Source: Arthrobacter oryzae
Lineage (GTDB): Bacteria > Actinomycetota > Actinomycetes > Actinomycetales > Micrococcaceae
NCBI RefSeq assembly: GCF_003634095.1
Contig: NZ_RBIR01000003.1
Location: 434,001-498,000 of the forward strand
Length of the DNA: 64,000 bases
Direction: 5' to 3'
Below are positions 26,602 through 36,122 of the stretch, in pieces. Within the stretch, counting starts at the first letter, position 1. The number at the start of each line of letters is the position of its first letter. The notes under the pieces were generated by a model. That model made no database searches and was not told where the DNA came from. It saw nothing but the letters and a program-made list of their open reading frames with translations. The translations under genes and the position numbers were made by a program.

Positions 26602-27373
26602 GAACACTGATGAGCGGCACCGCCTGATCGGCGCGCTGCTGCGCCGTCGGGAGCATGTGACCGTGGACGAACTGATGACCGCGTGCGGGGCCTCGGGGGC
26701 CACGATCCGGCGCGACCTCGACGTCCTGGCCCTCCACGGCGTGCTGCGGAGGGTGCACGGCGGAGCCATGAGCCTGGTCATGGGCGGCGAAAATCCGGAA
26801 TACGGACAACGCGAGCTGGAGGACCACGCCGCCAAGGTCCGGATTGCCGCGGGTGTCGCGGCCATGCTCCAGGACCGGGGGCACGTCTGGCTGGATAGCG
26901 GCACCACCGCCACGGAAATCGCCCGCCAGCTGAGCAAGCGCGAAATGACCATCATGCCGATGTCGTTGCGGGCAGTCAGCCTGCTGTGCCCGGATGATGC
27001 GCCGGCCGGCCGCCGTCCGGATGTCCTGATGCCCGGCGGCAGCCTCGTCCCCGGCGAACTGTCCTTCCGGGGGCCGATGACGGAGTCCAACATCCGCTCG
27101 CTGCGCTTCGACGCCGCGGTGCTCACCCCCTGCGCCCTGAACCTCAAAGACGGGCTGCTGGCCCACGATCTTGACGATGCCGCGGTGAAGCGCGCGGGGC
27201 TCGAATCCGCGGCCCGAGTGATCGTCGCCTGCGCCGGGTCCAAGTGGGATGCCAGCGCCGTCGCGCTCGTGGCCTCCCTCGACGCCGTGGATGCCGTCGT
27301 GACGGACCGGCAGCTCAGTCCGGAAGAACATGCCCAACTCGCACAACACTCAGTGGAAGCAGTGATCGTATGA
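26600..27373 (+). CDS. DeoR-family transcriptional regulator
   Basis: 257 residues. An N-terminal winged helix (about 18-57, with GASGATIRRDLDVLALHG and the diagnostic RVHGGA) is followed by a DeoR sensor domain with DSGTTATEIARQL, which in the family binds phosphorylated sugars. It overlaps the MFS gene by four bases (ATGA), so it likely controls that carrier. The ATG at 26600 is chosen over 26594 because TAGCAT lies six bases upstream, as in leaderless genes here. Confidence 0.9.
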   Translation: MNTDERHRLIGALLRRREHVTVDELMTACGASGATIRRDLDVLALHGVLRRVHGGAMSLVMGGENPEYGQRELEDHAAKVRIAAGVAAMLQDRGHVWLDSGTTATEIARQLSKREMTIMPMSLRAVSLLCPDDAPAGRRPDVLMPGGSLVPGELSFRGPMTESNIRSLRFDAAVLTPCALNLKDGLLAHDLDDAAVKRAGLESAARVIVACAGSKWDASAVALVASLDAVDAVVTDRQLSPEEHAQLAQHSVEAVIV

Positions 27374-28557
27374 CCAGTACCGCAACCGGCCCGCAGTTGA
27401 AGGCCGCCGCCGGGGCCACCTTCCTCGTCTTCGGGATCAACGGATTGGTCTTCGCCAGCTGGGCCGCACGCATCCCCGCGGTAACGGACATCCTTCACAT
27501 CACTGCGGGACAGATGGGAACCCTGCTGCTGTGCGTGGCGGTCGGTTCGCTGATCGCACTGCCGACGGCCGGGTTTGTCGTGGGCAAGATTGGCACCGCC
27601 AACGCCGTGCGCAGTGCCGGACTTGTTGCCGCGGCAGCAGGGGTCGGCGTGGCGCTTTCCCTGATGGCGGAGTCGATCCCGGCAACGGCGATTGCCCTGT
27701 TCTTCTTCGGAATCGGGGTCGGGTTCTGGGATGTCTCGCAAAACATTGAAGGGGCCGACGTCGAACACCGGCTCGGGCGCACCATCATGCCGCAGTTCCA
27801 TGCCGCCTTCAGCGGCGGCGCGTTCGTCGGGGCCTTGATCGGCGCCGGCCTCTCCACCCTGGGCGTCGGGCTCCCGGTGCACCTGCTGGTGATCGCCGGC
27901 GTCGTTGCCGTCCTGACCACGGTTGCCCCGCGGTACTTCCTGCCCCATCTGCCCGTTGCCGCACCCGTAGACGGGGAACCGCACCCGGCCAGGGGCCGGT
28001 CCGCCTGGCGGGACGGCCGCACGCTGCTGATCGGCGTCGTTGTCCTGGGCGCCACCCTGACCGAAGGCGCCGGCAACGACTGGATTGCCAAGGCCGCGGT
28101 TGACGGCCTGGGCGCCGAACAATCCACGGGGGCGCTGCTGTTCGCCGCCTTTGTGCTGGCCATGACCGCGATGCGCTTCTTCGGCGGCCGCGCAATCGAC
28201 GTCTATGGCCGGGTGGCCGTTCTCCGCGCCAGCATGGCCGCCGCCGCAGCGGGCCTCTGCCTCTTTGTGTTCGCCGGCACCATTTGGGTGGCAGCGGCCG
28301 GTGCCGTGCTGTGGGGCGTCGGGGCCGCCCTGGCCTTTCCGATCGGGATGTCGGCCGCGGCGGATGAGCCCGGGAAGGCGGCCGCGCGGGTGTCCGTCGT
28401 GTCCACGCTGGGCTACATAGCGTTCCTCGCCGGGCCGCCCCTGTTGGGCTACCTGGGCGATGCGACCGGGATCAGGACCGCGCTGCTGGCGATCGGGGTC
28501 CCGATCCTCGTGGCCCTGGTGCTCGCCGGTGCGGCGAAGCCCCTGCCCGCCAAGTAG
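27370..28557 (+). CDS. MFS transporter, sugar/drug type
   Basis: 395 residues with about 12 membrane helices; FVVGKIGTANAVR and GGRAIDVYGRVAVLR are the loop 2-3 and 8-9 MFS signatures, and FFGIGVGFWDVSQNIEGADVE resembles the FucP/YfkF-like branch. A sugar or nucleoside-related cargo is suggested by the co-transcribed DeoR regulator. It starts inside the regulator stop codon. Confidence 0.85.
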   Translation: MTSTATGPQLKAAAGATFLVFGINGLVFASWAARIPAVTDILHITAGQMGTLLLCVAVGSLIALPTAGFVVGKIGTANAVRSAGLVAAAAGVGVALSLMAESIPATAIALFFFGIGVGFWDVSQNIEGADVEHRLGRTIMPQFHAAFSGGAFVGALIGAGLSTLGVGLPVHLLVIAGVVAVLTTVAPRYFLPHLPVAAPVDGEPHPARGRSAWRDGRTLLIGVVVLGATLTEGAGNDWIAKAAVDGLGAEQSTGALLFAAFVLAMTAMRFFGGRAIDVYGRVAVLRASMAAAAAGLCLFVFAGTIWVAAAGAVLWGVGAALAFPIGMSAAADEPGKAAARVSVVSTLGYIAFLAGPPLLGYLGDATGIRTALLAIGVPILVALVLAGAAKPLPAK

Positions 28558-28600
28558 CAGGAAGCGGCCGGTCCCGCCTGCCCCGCGCCGCATCCGGCAG

Positions 28601-28606
28601 TATGGT
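28601..28606 (+). promoter_or_regulatory. -10 box of leaderless PAP2-DAGK mRNA
   Basis: TATGGT six bases before the ATG at 28613, no ribosome site. Confidence 0.4.
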
Positions 28607-28612
28607 GGTCAA

Positions 28613-30109
28613 ATGCGAACCCTGCTGAGGAAGGCCCCCGGGCGCCTGTCGAAATTCGACCGCAAACTGGTGCGGGCGGTCTCGAAGTTGCCGGCCGGAG
28701 GCCACGATGAGTTCTTCCGCCGCCTGTCCGCCGCCGCGAACAACGGCAGGCTCTGGTTCGGCATCGCCGGGGCCATGGCCCTCGTGCCCGGAAAAACGCG
28801 CCGGGCAGCCGTGCACGGGCTCATCGCCCAGGGCGTGGCATCGGCGGTCACGAACGTGGTGTTCAAGTCCCTCCTGCCCCGGGCCCGCCCCCTGCCCGAA
28901 CACCTTCCGGTCTTCCGTTTCGTCAATCCCCAGCCCACAAGTTCGTCGATGCCGTCGGGGCACTCCGCCTCCGCCGTGGCCTTTGCCCTTGGCGTCGGCA
29001 TGGTCCGTCCGGCTCTAGGGTCGGCGCTTGCCCCCATCGCTGCCGGGGTGGCCTATTCCCGCGTCCACACCGGCGCGCACTGGCCCTCGGACGTGCTGTT
29101 CGGCTCAGCGATCGGCGCCGGGGCGGCCCTGGTGACGCGGAGGTGGTGGCCGGTGCGCCCGCCCTTCCCGGACACCCGCCGCAGCGCCGCCCGTGCCGCA
29201 GAACTTCCCGACGGCGAGGGGCTCTGCATCGCGGTCAACACTCTCGGCGGGTCCTACGCGGACGAAACGGCTGACGCCCTGCAAAAAATATTCCCAAAGG
29301 CGTATATACAGGAAATCGGGCAGGACGAGGACGTCGCCACCGCAATCGCCGGAATCGCAACGCGCCCGGGCATTGCGGCCCTGGGCGTCTGGGGCGGGGA
29401 CGGAACGGTCGGCGCGGCGGCAGCGGCGGCCGCTGAACATTCCCTCCCGTTGCTTGTGCTCCCCGGCGGAACGCTCAACCACTTCGCCCGCGACGCCGGG
29501 ACGCCCACCTTGGAGGCGGCTGTCCGGGCAGCCTCGCACGGCGAGGCTGCAGTGGCCGACCTCGGCCACGTGAGGGTTGAACGCGGCCTCCCCGACAACC
29601 CCGAACATCTTGAAATGAGCATGCTCAACACCGCCAGCATCGGCCTGTACCCGAACCTGGTCCGCCGGCGGGAGCAGCTCCAGCCGGCCCTGGGCAAGCC
29701 CCTGGCCGGCGTGGTGGCCATGTTCCGGACCTTCGCGGCGGGCACCCCCACCACCCTGACCGTGAACGGGGTGCGGCACCGGCTGTGGATCCTGTACATC
29801 GGCCGCGGCCGCTACTACCCCCGGGACCACGCGCCCTTGGTCCGTCCCGTGCTGGCGGACGGGGTCCTGGACCTGCGCATGATCACGGCGGACGAGCCGT
29901 TCGCCCGGGTGCGGCTGCTTTGGGCCGTGCTGACCGGCACCGTGGCCAGCTCCGGGATCACCCACCTCACCGAAACGGACCGGATTACGGTGGAGCCCGG
30001 GAACGGTCCCATGGTCCTGGCCGTCGACGGGGAAGTGATGCCGGGTGTGCGGAGCGTGGAATTCACCGTCCGCGGCGGCGCGCTGACCTATTACTCGCCG
30101 CTCAGCTGA
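28613..30109 (+). CDS. Bifunctional PAP2 phosphatase / diacylglycerol kinase-like protein
   Basis: 498 residues made of two enzymes. The PAP2 half has all three acid-phosphatase motifs: KSLLPRARP (85-93), PSGH (114-117) and SRVHTGAHWPSD (149-160). The C-terminal half is a lipid-kinase (DAGK/LCB5) domain with GGDGT (261-265) and LPGGTLNHFA. It may cycle phosphatidic acid and diacylglycerol or act on polyprenyl phosphates; combining opposing activities in one chain is a known actinobacterial architecture. The start MRTLLRKAP was chosen because the longer frame back to 28460 overlaps the MFS gene. Confidence 0.88.
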   Translation: MRTLLRKAPGRLSKFDRKLVRAVSKLPAGGHDEFFRRLSAAANNGRLWFGIAGAMALVPGKTRRAAVHGLIAQGVASAVTNVVFKSLLPRARPLPEHLPVFRFVNPQPTSSSMPSGHSASAVAFALGVGMVRPALGSALAPIAAGVAYSRVHTGAHWPSDVLFGSAIGAGAALVTRRWWPVRPPFPDTRRSAARAAELPDGEGLCIAVNTLGGSYADETADALQKIFPKAYIQEIGQDEDVATAIAGIATRPGIAALGVWGGDGTVGAAAAAAAEHSLPLLVLPGGTLNHFARDAGTPTLEAAVRAASHGEAAVADLGHVRVERGLPDNPEHLEMSMLNTASIGLYPNLVRRREQLQPALGKPLAGVVAMFRTFAAGTPTTLTVNGVRHRLWILYIGRGRYYPRDHAPLVRPVLADGVLDLRMITADEPFARVRLLWAVLTGTVASSGITHLTETDRITVEPGNGPMVLAVDGEVMPGVRSVEFTVRGGALTYYSPLS

Positions 30110-30323
30110 GCCATCGCCGCCGGACCGCTGCAGGCATCCAGCCGGACCGCCGCAGGCATCCAACCCGGCGGCCGGGCGCGTCATCCTCCCGGACTACCCT
30201 GATTCGCCCCTGAATCATCCCTGAGACCGGCGAAATAGTCCTCCGGCCTCGGTAGCGTGGGTGCAGACAGGCCCGCAACTGCGGTGTCCCTGGATGTCTC
30301 CCGCTACGCAAAGGAACGCTTCC

Positions 30324-31265
30324 ATGATCGAAGCACGAGGCCTGACCAAGGTTTACGGCGAGAAGACCGCCGTCGACGGCGTCAACTTCACCGTCGAGGC
30401 CGGCCGTGTCACCGGCTTTCTGGGACCGAACGGAGCCGGAAAATCCACCACCATGCGCATGATCATGGGACTGGACCGTCCGACGTCGGGCTCCGTGACA
30501 GTCAACGGATCGCCGCTCACCAGGCACACCGCCCCGCTGCGCGACGTCGGGGCGCTGCTCGACGCCAAGGCCGTGCACACGAGCCGCTCCGCCTACAACC
30601 ACCTGCTGGCGATGGCCGCGACGCACAGCATCCCCAAGAAGCGTGTCCGCGACGTCATTGAGATGACCGGGCTCGCCGAGGTCGCCAAGAAGAAGGTGGG
30701 CGGGTTCTCGCTGGGCATGGGCCAGCGCCTGGGAATCGCCGCCGCCCTCCTGGGCGACCCGCAGACCGTCATTCTGGACGAGCCCGTCAACGGTCTGGAT
30801 CCGGAGGGGGTGGTGTGGGTCCGCAACTTGGTGAAGTACCTGGCCTCCGAGGGCCGCACGGTCTTCCTCTCCAGCCACCTCATGAGCGAGATGGCCGTCA
30901 CGGCTGACCACCTGATTGTGATCGGCCGCGGGAGGATCATCGCGGACGCCCCGATCCAGGAGATTATTACCGGCAAGGGGCAGCGCAGCACGCGGGTCCG
31001 GACCGACCAGCCGGACCGGCTCATGCAACTGCTGGCCGGCACCGGCGTCTCGGTGGAGGTCCAGGAGCGCGAACTCCTCGAGGTCAAGGGCCTCGACCCG
31101 CGGCAGATCGCCGCTGCAGCGCTGGAAAACCACGTCATGATCTACGAACTGACCCCGCTCCAGGCCAGCCTGGAGGAGGCCTACATGGAACTGACCAAGG
31201 ACGAGGTGGAATACCACTCACTGATCACCACGGGCGCCGTTCCCGTCGAAGCCGGAGGCAAATAA
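30324..31265 (+). CDS. ABC transporter ATPase (ABC-2 exporter type)
   Basis: 313 residues. Walker A GPNGAGKS (34-41), signature FSLGMGQR (the degenerate LSxGxxQR seen in DrrA/BcrA-type exporters), Walker B VILDEP and the H-loop in FLSSHLMSEM. A C-terminal regulatory tail follows. Start at ATG 30324 with AAAGGA upstream. It forms a transporter with the permease encoded three bases after its stop and sits before a two-component pair that probably controls it. Confidence 0.92.
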   Translation: MIEARGLTKVYGEKTAVDGVNFTVEAGRVTGFLGPNGAGKSTTMRMIMGLDRPTSGSVTVNGSPLTRHTAPLRDVGALLDAKAVHTSRSAYNHLLAMAATHSIPKKRVRDVIEMTGLAEVAKKKVGGFSLGMGQRLGIAAALLGDPQTVILDEPVNGLDPEGVVWVRNLVKYLASEGRTVFLSSHLMSEMAVTADHLIVIGRGRIIADAPIQEIITGKGQRSTRVRTDQPDRLMQLLAGTGVSVEVQERELLEVKGLDPRQIAAAALENHVMIYELTPLQASLEEAYMELTKDEVEYHSLITTGAVPVEAGGK

Positions 31266-31268
31266 GCC

Positions 31269-32159
31269 ATGAGCTCCACTACCGTTGAATCAACGCCTTC
31301 ACCGCGCGACGCCGGCTCCCGCACGCGGCGGACCGGCTCCGGCACCAGTGCCGGCCCGGGTCCCACCTTCCTGAGGGTTCTCAACTCCGAATTCATCAAG
31401 TTCCGCACGCTGTTGTCCACCCTGATCCTGCTCGGCTCCACCGTCATCGTCATGGTGGGATTCGGGGCGCTGTCCGCCTGGGGCACGGGACAGTTCTCCC
31501 AGGCCGCGACCCGGGACCCGCAGGCGGCCGCCAGGCTTGCGGCGCAGGGAGGGGACCTCGCCGTCGGCGTCCCCACCTCCGGCATCGCATTCGCGCAGCT
31601 GATCCTCGGCTCCCTCGGCGTGCTGCTGATGAGCTCAGAATTCACCACCGGCATGGCCCGGTCCACGTTTGCCGCTGTGCCAAAGCGCCTTCCCGCGTTC
31701 GCGGCCAAGCTCGTGGTGGTGGTGGTGACATCCTTCGTCGTCACGGCCGTGTCCACCCTGGCAGCCGGCTTCCTGGCAACGCCGATCTTGGGCAACTACG
31801 GCCTCAACCTGGACCTGGCAAGCTCGCAGTCGGTCAAGATGCTCATTGTCAACAGCATCTACGTGGCAGCGGTGGCGGCGATCGGCTTGGCACTGGGCAC
31901 CCTGATTCGCAACTCCGCGGGCGGCATCATGAGCCTGGTCGGCCTGTTCTTCGTGGCGCCGATCGCCTTCCAGCTCATTCCCGGCGACTTCTTCGTGGAA
32001 GCCCGCAAGTACCTGCCCGGCAACACCGTGGCCCCGCTGACCGCGCTGGACCATGTCCCGGCCACCCTGGAGGCCTGGCAGGCCGGCCTGGTCCTGGGCG
32101 CGTGGGTGGTCGTCCCGGTGCTCCTGGCCGCCTTCCTGCTCAAGAGGCGCGATGTCTAG
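31269..32159 (+). CDS. ABC-2 type permease
   Basis: 296 residues with six predicted helices and a Ser/Arg-rich N-terminal tail of about 45 residues. The fold follows ABC-2 exporters such as BcrB-like subunits. Substrate unknown; resistance to membrane-active peptides is a common role when followed by a kinase and regulator. Starts ATG three bases after the ATPase stop. Confidence 0.87.
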   Translation: MSSTTVESTPSPRDAGSRTRRTGSGTSAGPGPTFLRVLNSEFIKFRTLLSTLILLGSTVIVMVGFGALSAWGTGQFSQAATRDPQAAARLAAQGGDLAVGVPTSGIAFAQLILGSLGVLLMSSEFTTGMARSTFAAVPKRLPAFAAKLVVVVVTSFVVTAVSTLAAGFLATPILGNYGLNLDLASSQSVKMLIVNSIYVAAVAAIGLALGTLIRNSAGGIMSLVGLFFVAPIAFQLIPGDFFVEARKYLPGNTVAPLTALDHVPATLEAWQAGLVLGAWVVVPVLLAAFLLKRRDV

Positions 32160-32181
32160 GCCGGTCCGCAGGCCTGGCGCG

Positions 32182-32187
32182 TAGGCT
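32182..32187 (+). promoter_or_regulatory. -10 box of leaderless kinase mRNA
   Basis: TAGGCT six bases before the ATG at 32194, no ribosome site. The kinase gene therefore may have its own promoter. Confidence 0.45.
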
Positions 32188-32193
32188 CGGCGC

Positions 32194-33573
32194 ATGATCG
32201 ATGCATTGCCGTTGAGGGACACGCCGGCCGGACCGGCCGACGCGTCCTTTGCCGAGCTCACTGCCCGCCGCCGCGGCCGGCTCCGGCGCTACCTGCTGGC
32301 CAATCCGCGGGTCATGGACGTCCTGGTGGTGCTCTGCTATTTGGTTCTGGTCACGCCTACGGCCGTCGAGGCGCTCGGCCATGGGGACTGGCCGGTTGCT
32401 GTGCTGTTCGCGGCGGCCGCGCCGGTCCTGGCCTTCCGGCGGTTTTATCCCGTACAGGTGGCGGTGGCGGTGGGGGTCCTGGAACTGGCGGTCACCGTCC
32501 TGCATCCCTGGGGGTCCAATGTCTCGGCCGGGCTCTGGTTCTCGCTCTACGGCGTCGCCGTCGTCAGCACCCGCCGGTTCGCCTGGACGGCGCTGGCCCT
32601 GACGACCGCCCCGCTGGTGCTCGTGTACTTCCTGTTGGCCGTGGGCCCGCTGGACGGGCGGCTCCCGGACATGGCGCTCCGCTCGCCGGAGAATTTCCAG
32701 CTGGTCGCGAGCATCGCGGCCGGCATCGGCATCACGCTTTCCAATGTGATCGCGACGGGAATGGGGATCTCGGTGCGCCAGCGCCGCGAGCACGAGCACG
32801 AGATTGCCGCCTGGGCGGCCCGGGCCCAGCGGCTGGGTTCGGTCACGGAACGCAACCGGATCGCACGCGAAATGCACGACGTCGTGGCGCACTCGCTGAC
32901 CGTGATGATCAGTCTCTCGGACGGCGCCGCCGTCGTGGCCAGGAAGGATCCCGAACGCGCCGTAGGCGTTCTCGCGGAGCTTTCCCGCACAGGACGTACC
33001 GCGCTGGCCGACATGCGGCGCGTCCTCGGCGTGCTGCGCGACGACTCCGCCGCCGGACAGGCTCCCCGCGGGCCGCTGGTGGCCGGAGACAACCTGGCCA
33101 ATCTGCTCGAGGGCTTCCGCACGGCAGGCCTGCCGCTGCATTACACGCACACCGGCCCGTCGCTGCCTTCCGACGCGGCGTTCCAGCTCACGGTGTACAG
33201 GATCGTGCAGGAGTCGCTGACAAACGTTCTGCGCTACGCGCGGGCGCTCAGCCGTGTGGACGTCAGTATTGTCCGGGACGGTTCCCTCGTCACCATTGAC
33301 GTCGCCGACGACGGCCGGGGCACCCTTGAATCCGGCAGCACGGCGGCCGGGGGCCCGGGCAGGTCCGAGTCGCCGGAGTCCCTCGGCACCGGCCAGGGAA
33401 TCGCCGGGATGCGGGAGCGGGCCAGAATCTACGCAGGCACCGTCCGGGCCGGACGCTTCGGCGACGCCGGGTGGCGGGTGCATGCGGAATTGAACTGCAA
33501 CGAAGACACAGCATCGCAAGTGAGGGGGATTAGTGGCCGACCAAGGACCCATACGCGTTCTGCTGGTGGATGA
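32194..33573 (+). CDS. Sensor histidine kinase (DesK/LiaS type)
   Basis: 459 residues. Four to five membrane helices (about 45-200) with short loops, then His228 in REMHDVVAHSLTVM and a HATPase domain with VADDGRGT and GQGIAGMRERA. Short-loop kinases of this kind sense signals within the membrane. Its last 14 codons overlap the regulator gene by 41 bases in another frame, and the final residues (ISGRPRTHTRSAGG) look non-homologous, so the extension may be recent. Confidence 0.92.
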   Translation: MIDALPLRDTPAGPADASFAELTARRRGRLRRYLLANPRVMDVLVVLCYLVLVTPTAVEALGHGDWPVAVLFAAAAPVLAFRRFYPVQVAVAVGVLELAVTVLHPWGSNVSAGLWFSLYGVAVVSTRRFAWTALALTTAPLVLVYFLLAVGPLDGRLPDMALRSPENFQLVASIAAGIGITLSNVIATGMGISVRQRREHEHEIAAWAARAQRLGSVTERNRIAREMHDVVAHSLTVMISLSDGAAVVARKDPERAVGVLAELSRTGRTALADMRRVLGVLRDDSAAGQAPRGPLVAGDNLANLLEGFRTAGLPLHYTHTGPSLPSDAAFQLTVYRIVQESLTNVLRYARALSRVDVSIVRDGSLVTIDVADDGRGTLESGSTAAGGPGRSESPESLGTGQGIAGMRERARIYAGTVRAGRFGDAGWRVHAELNCNEDTASQVRGISGRPRTHTRSAGG

Positions 33574-34294
33574 CCAGCCGCTGCTGAGGATGGGGTTCCG
33601 CCTCATCCTGGAGGGTGAAGACGATTTGTACATCGCCGGCGAAGCGTCCGATGGTGCCGAAGCGGTCCGGCAGGTCCGCGAACTGGCGCCCGACGTCGTC
33701 CTGATGGACGTGCGGATGCCGGTGCTGGACGGGATCGAAGCGACCCGGGCCATCGCGGCCACGGGCTCGTTCGCCAAGATCATCATCTTGACCACCTTCG
33801 ACCTGGATGAATACGCCTTCGCGGGGCTGCGGGCCGGCGCCTCGGCCTTCCTGCTCAAGGATGTGGCCCCCGCCGAGCTGATCAGCGCCGTGCGGGTCGT
33901 CGCCAGCGGCGATGCGGTCGTGGCCCCGCGCGTCACGCAGCGGCTGCTGGAGACCTACGTCCGGGGCTCCGGAGCCGGCGCCGGTAGTGCGGACCTGGCG
34001 GGGACGGGCCGGACCGGAACGGACAGCTCCGGCGCACAGCAGGCCGGGGCTGCGGCGCGCCCGGCGAAAGACCCGCTGCTGGAGGACCTGACGCCGCGCG
34101 AAAACGAGATGCTCGGGGCGATGGCGGAGGGGCTCTCCAACGCTGAAATCGCGCACAGGTACTTCCTTTCCGAGGCCACGGTCAAGACGCACGTGCGGCG
34201 GATCCTGAACAAGCTCCATCTCCGCGACCGAGTCCAGGCCGTCGTATACGCCTACGAAACCGGCCTCGTGGTGCCCAGCAACACGGACTACTGA
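33533..34294 (+). CDS. Response regulator, NarL/FixJ family
   Basis: 253 residues. Receiver domain with DD (13-14), phospho-acceptor Asp59 in VVLMD and Lys in FLLKDVAP; a long Gly/Ala/Ser-rich linker (about 142-182) is unusual for the family; LuxR helix-turn-helix in LTPRENEMLGAMAEGLSNAEI. Start GTG at 33533 inside the kinase gene, behind AGTGAGGGGG. Likely activates the ABC-2 exporter operon at 30324. Confidence 0.93.
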   Translation: MADQGPIRVLLVDDQPLLRMGFRLILEGEDDLYIAGEASDGAEAVRQVRELAPDVVLMDVRMPVLDGIEATRAIAATGSFAKIIILTTFDLDEYAFAGLRAGASAFLLKDVAPAELISAVRVVASGDAVVAPRVTQRLLETYVRGSGAGAGSADLAGTGRTGTDSSGAQQAGAAARPAKDPLLEDLTPRENEMLGAMAEGLSNAEIAHRYFLSEATVKTHVRRILNKLHLRDRVQAVVYAYETGLVVPSNTDY

Positions 34295-34578
34295 ACACGC
34301 GGACTAACCTCCCCGGACGGGCCGGCGGTGGGCGCAGTGCGTGAAGCAGTGGTTTCAGGCACATTGCGGAATTGCTCATGAGTAAACTTTGGTTGTTCCC
34401 TGCGCCTTCATGTTGGGCCTGCGCCCGGTTTGATCGGCCGTCATCTGTGGGACTGCACAAGACCGGCGGTGCTCGGCGCGGTCTAGGGTGAAACGACATT
34501 GTGGCCCGCCGCACAGTATGGACCCCATGCTGCGCCGGCATACGAACGGCCCTTGACCCCCACGAAGGACCCGCTTCC

Positions 34579-36042
34579 ATGCATGCTGACCAACAGCTTT
34601 CGAAATCCCTAAAACCCAGGCATCTGTCCATGATCGCCATCGCCGGCGTGATCGGGGCCGGACTGTTTGTCGGGTCCGGTGCCGCCATCCAGCAGGCCGG
34701 TCCGGGCATCCTGGTGGCCTATGCCGCGGCGGGGCTGGTCGTCATCCTGGTCATGCGCATGCTCGGCGAAATGGCTGCGGCCAACCCGGAAACAGGCTCC
34801 TTCTCCACCTACGCGGACAAGGCGTTGGGCCGCTGGGCAGGGTTCAGCATCGGCTGGCTCTACGCATGGTTCTGGATCATCGTCCTTGGAATCGAGGCCA
34901 CGGCGGGTGCGGCCATCATGCACCGCTGGGTACCCGGCATTGACCAGTGGGTCTGGGCGCTGGCCCTGATGGTGCTGCTGACGCTGACCAACCTCGGATC
35001 CGTGAAGTCGTTCGGCGAGTTCGAATTCTGGTTCGCGTCCATCAAGGTGGCGGCGATCGCGCTCTTCCTCATCTTCGGTGCCGCCGCGATCCTCGGGCTC
35101 ATCCCCGGCGTCCCGGCACCCGGGCTGGACAACCTGACCGGCAAGGGCGGCTTCATGCCGAACGGTCCCGGCGCCGTCCTGGCCGGCATCCTCGTCGTCG
35201 TTTTCTCCTTCTTCGGGGCTGAAATCGCCACCATCGCCGCCGGCGAATCCGAGAACCCCGTCGATGCCGTCAAGAAGGCCGTGAAGTCCACCGTGTGGCG
35301 CATCCTCGTCTTCTACATCGGTTCGATCGCCATTGTGGTCACCCTGCTGCCCTGGAACTCGGCCTCCGTCGCCAAGAGCCCCTACGTGGCAGTCATCGAA
35401 CTGTTCGGCATCCCCGGCGCCGGCACCATCATGGACATTGTGGTGCTGACCTCCGTACTCTCCTGCCTGAACTCGGGCCTCTACACCGCCAGCCGCATGC
35501 TGTTCTCGCTGTCCCGGCGCGGCGACGCCCCCCGGTCCTGGATGCGGATCTCCAAGAGCGGCGTGCCGTCGGCCGCGGTCCTGGCCTCCACAGTGGTTGG
35601 GTTCATCACCGTCGGCCTGAACTACATCGCACCGGACACGGTCTTCCTGTTCCTGGTCAACACCTCCGGTGCCATCGCGCTGTTCGTATGGCTCGTGATC
35701 GCCACCTCACAGCTGATCCTGCGCCGCCGCATGGGCGCCGCAGCCAAGGATCTCCAGCTCAAGATGTGGCTCTTCCCGTACCTGACCTGGCTGGCCATCA
35801 TCAGCATCGTCGCCCTCCTGATCGGCATGGTGATCCTGGAATCCACGCGGGAGTCGCTGGTGCTTTCGCTGGCCCTTGCCGCGGTCGTGGTGGGACTCGG
35901 TGTCTTCCGCTACCGCAAGAACGGTGCCAAGCCGGCCGCTCCCGCCGCGGGCACCGCCGAGGTTCCGGTCGAGGAAACGTCAGCAGCGGTCGCCGGGACG
36001 TCGCTCGAGGAAGCAGTTACGGGCGGCCGCCCGGCGTCGTAG
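34579..36042 (+). CDS. Amino acid permease (GabP/CycA/AnsP-like, APC superfamily)
   Basis: 487 residues, 12 membrane helices. The N-terminal AIAGVIGAGLFVGSG is the substrate-binding unwound helix of the amino acid transporter family, and FFGAEIATIAAGESENPVDAV is the matching helix 6 motif. Imports an amino acid or GABA with protons; the exact substrate cannot be told. An Ala/Val/Glu-rich cytoplasmic tail ends the protein. Start ATG 34579 with GAAGGA upstream. Confidence 0.9.
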   Translation: MHADQQLSKSLKPRHLSMIAIAGVIGAGLFVGSGAAIQQAGPGILVAYAAAGLVVILVMRMLGEMAAANPETGSFSTYADKALGRWAGFSIGWLYAWFWIIVLGIEATAGAAIMHRWVPGIDQWVWALALMVLLTLTNLGSVKSFGEFEFWFASIKVAAIALFLIFGAAAILGLIPGVPAPGLDNLTGKGGFMPNGPGAVLAGILVVVFSFFGAEIATIAAGESENPVDAVKKAVKSTVWRILVFYIGSIAIVVTLLPWNSASVAKSPYVAVIELFGIPGAGTIMDIVVLTSVLSCLNSGLYTASRMLFSLSRRGDAPRSWMRISKSGVPSAAVLASTVVGFITVGLNYIAPDTVFLFLVNTSGAIALFVWLVIATSQLILRRRMGAAAKDLQLKMWLFPYLTWLAIISIVALLIGMVILESTRESLVLSLALAAVVVGLGVFRYRKNGAKPAAPAAGTAEVPVEETSAAVAGTSLEEAVTGGRPAS

Positions 36043-36051
36043 ATTCGGTCC

Positions 36052-36083
36052 GGCAGCCCGTGCCCGAAGCGGCACGGGCTGCC
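36052..36083 (+). terminator. Strong hairpin after amino acid permease
   Basis: Thirteen perfect pairs, GGCAGCCCGTGCC (36052-36064) with GGCACGGGCTGCC (36071-36083), loop CGAAGC. No T-tract follows, so termination would be of the high-G+C stem-only type. Confidence 0.6.
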
Positions 36084-36122
36084 CGGCCTGAACGTTGGCC
36101 CCCGCAGCGATCGTGCACCACG

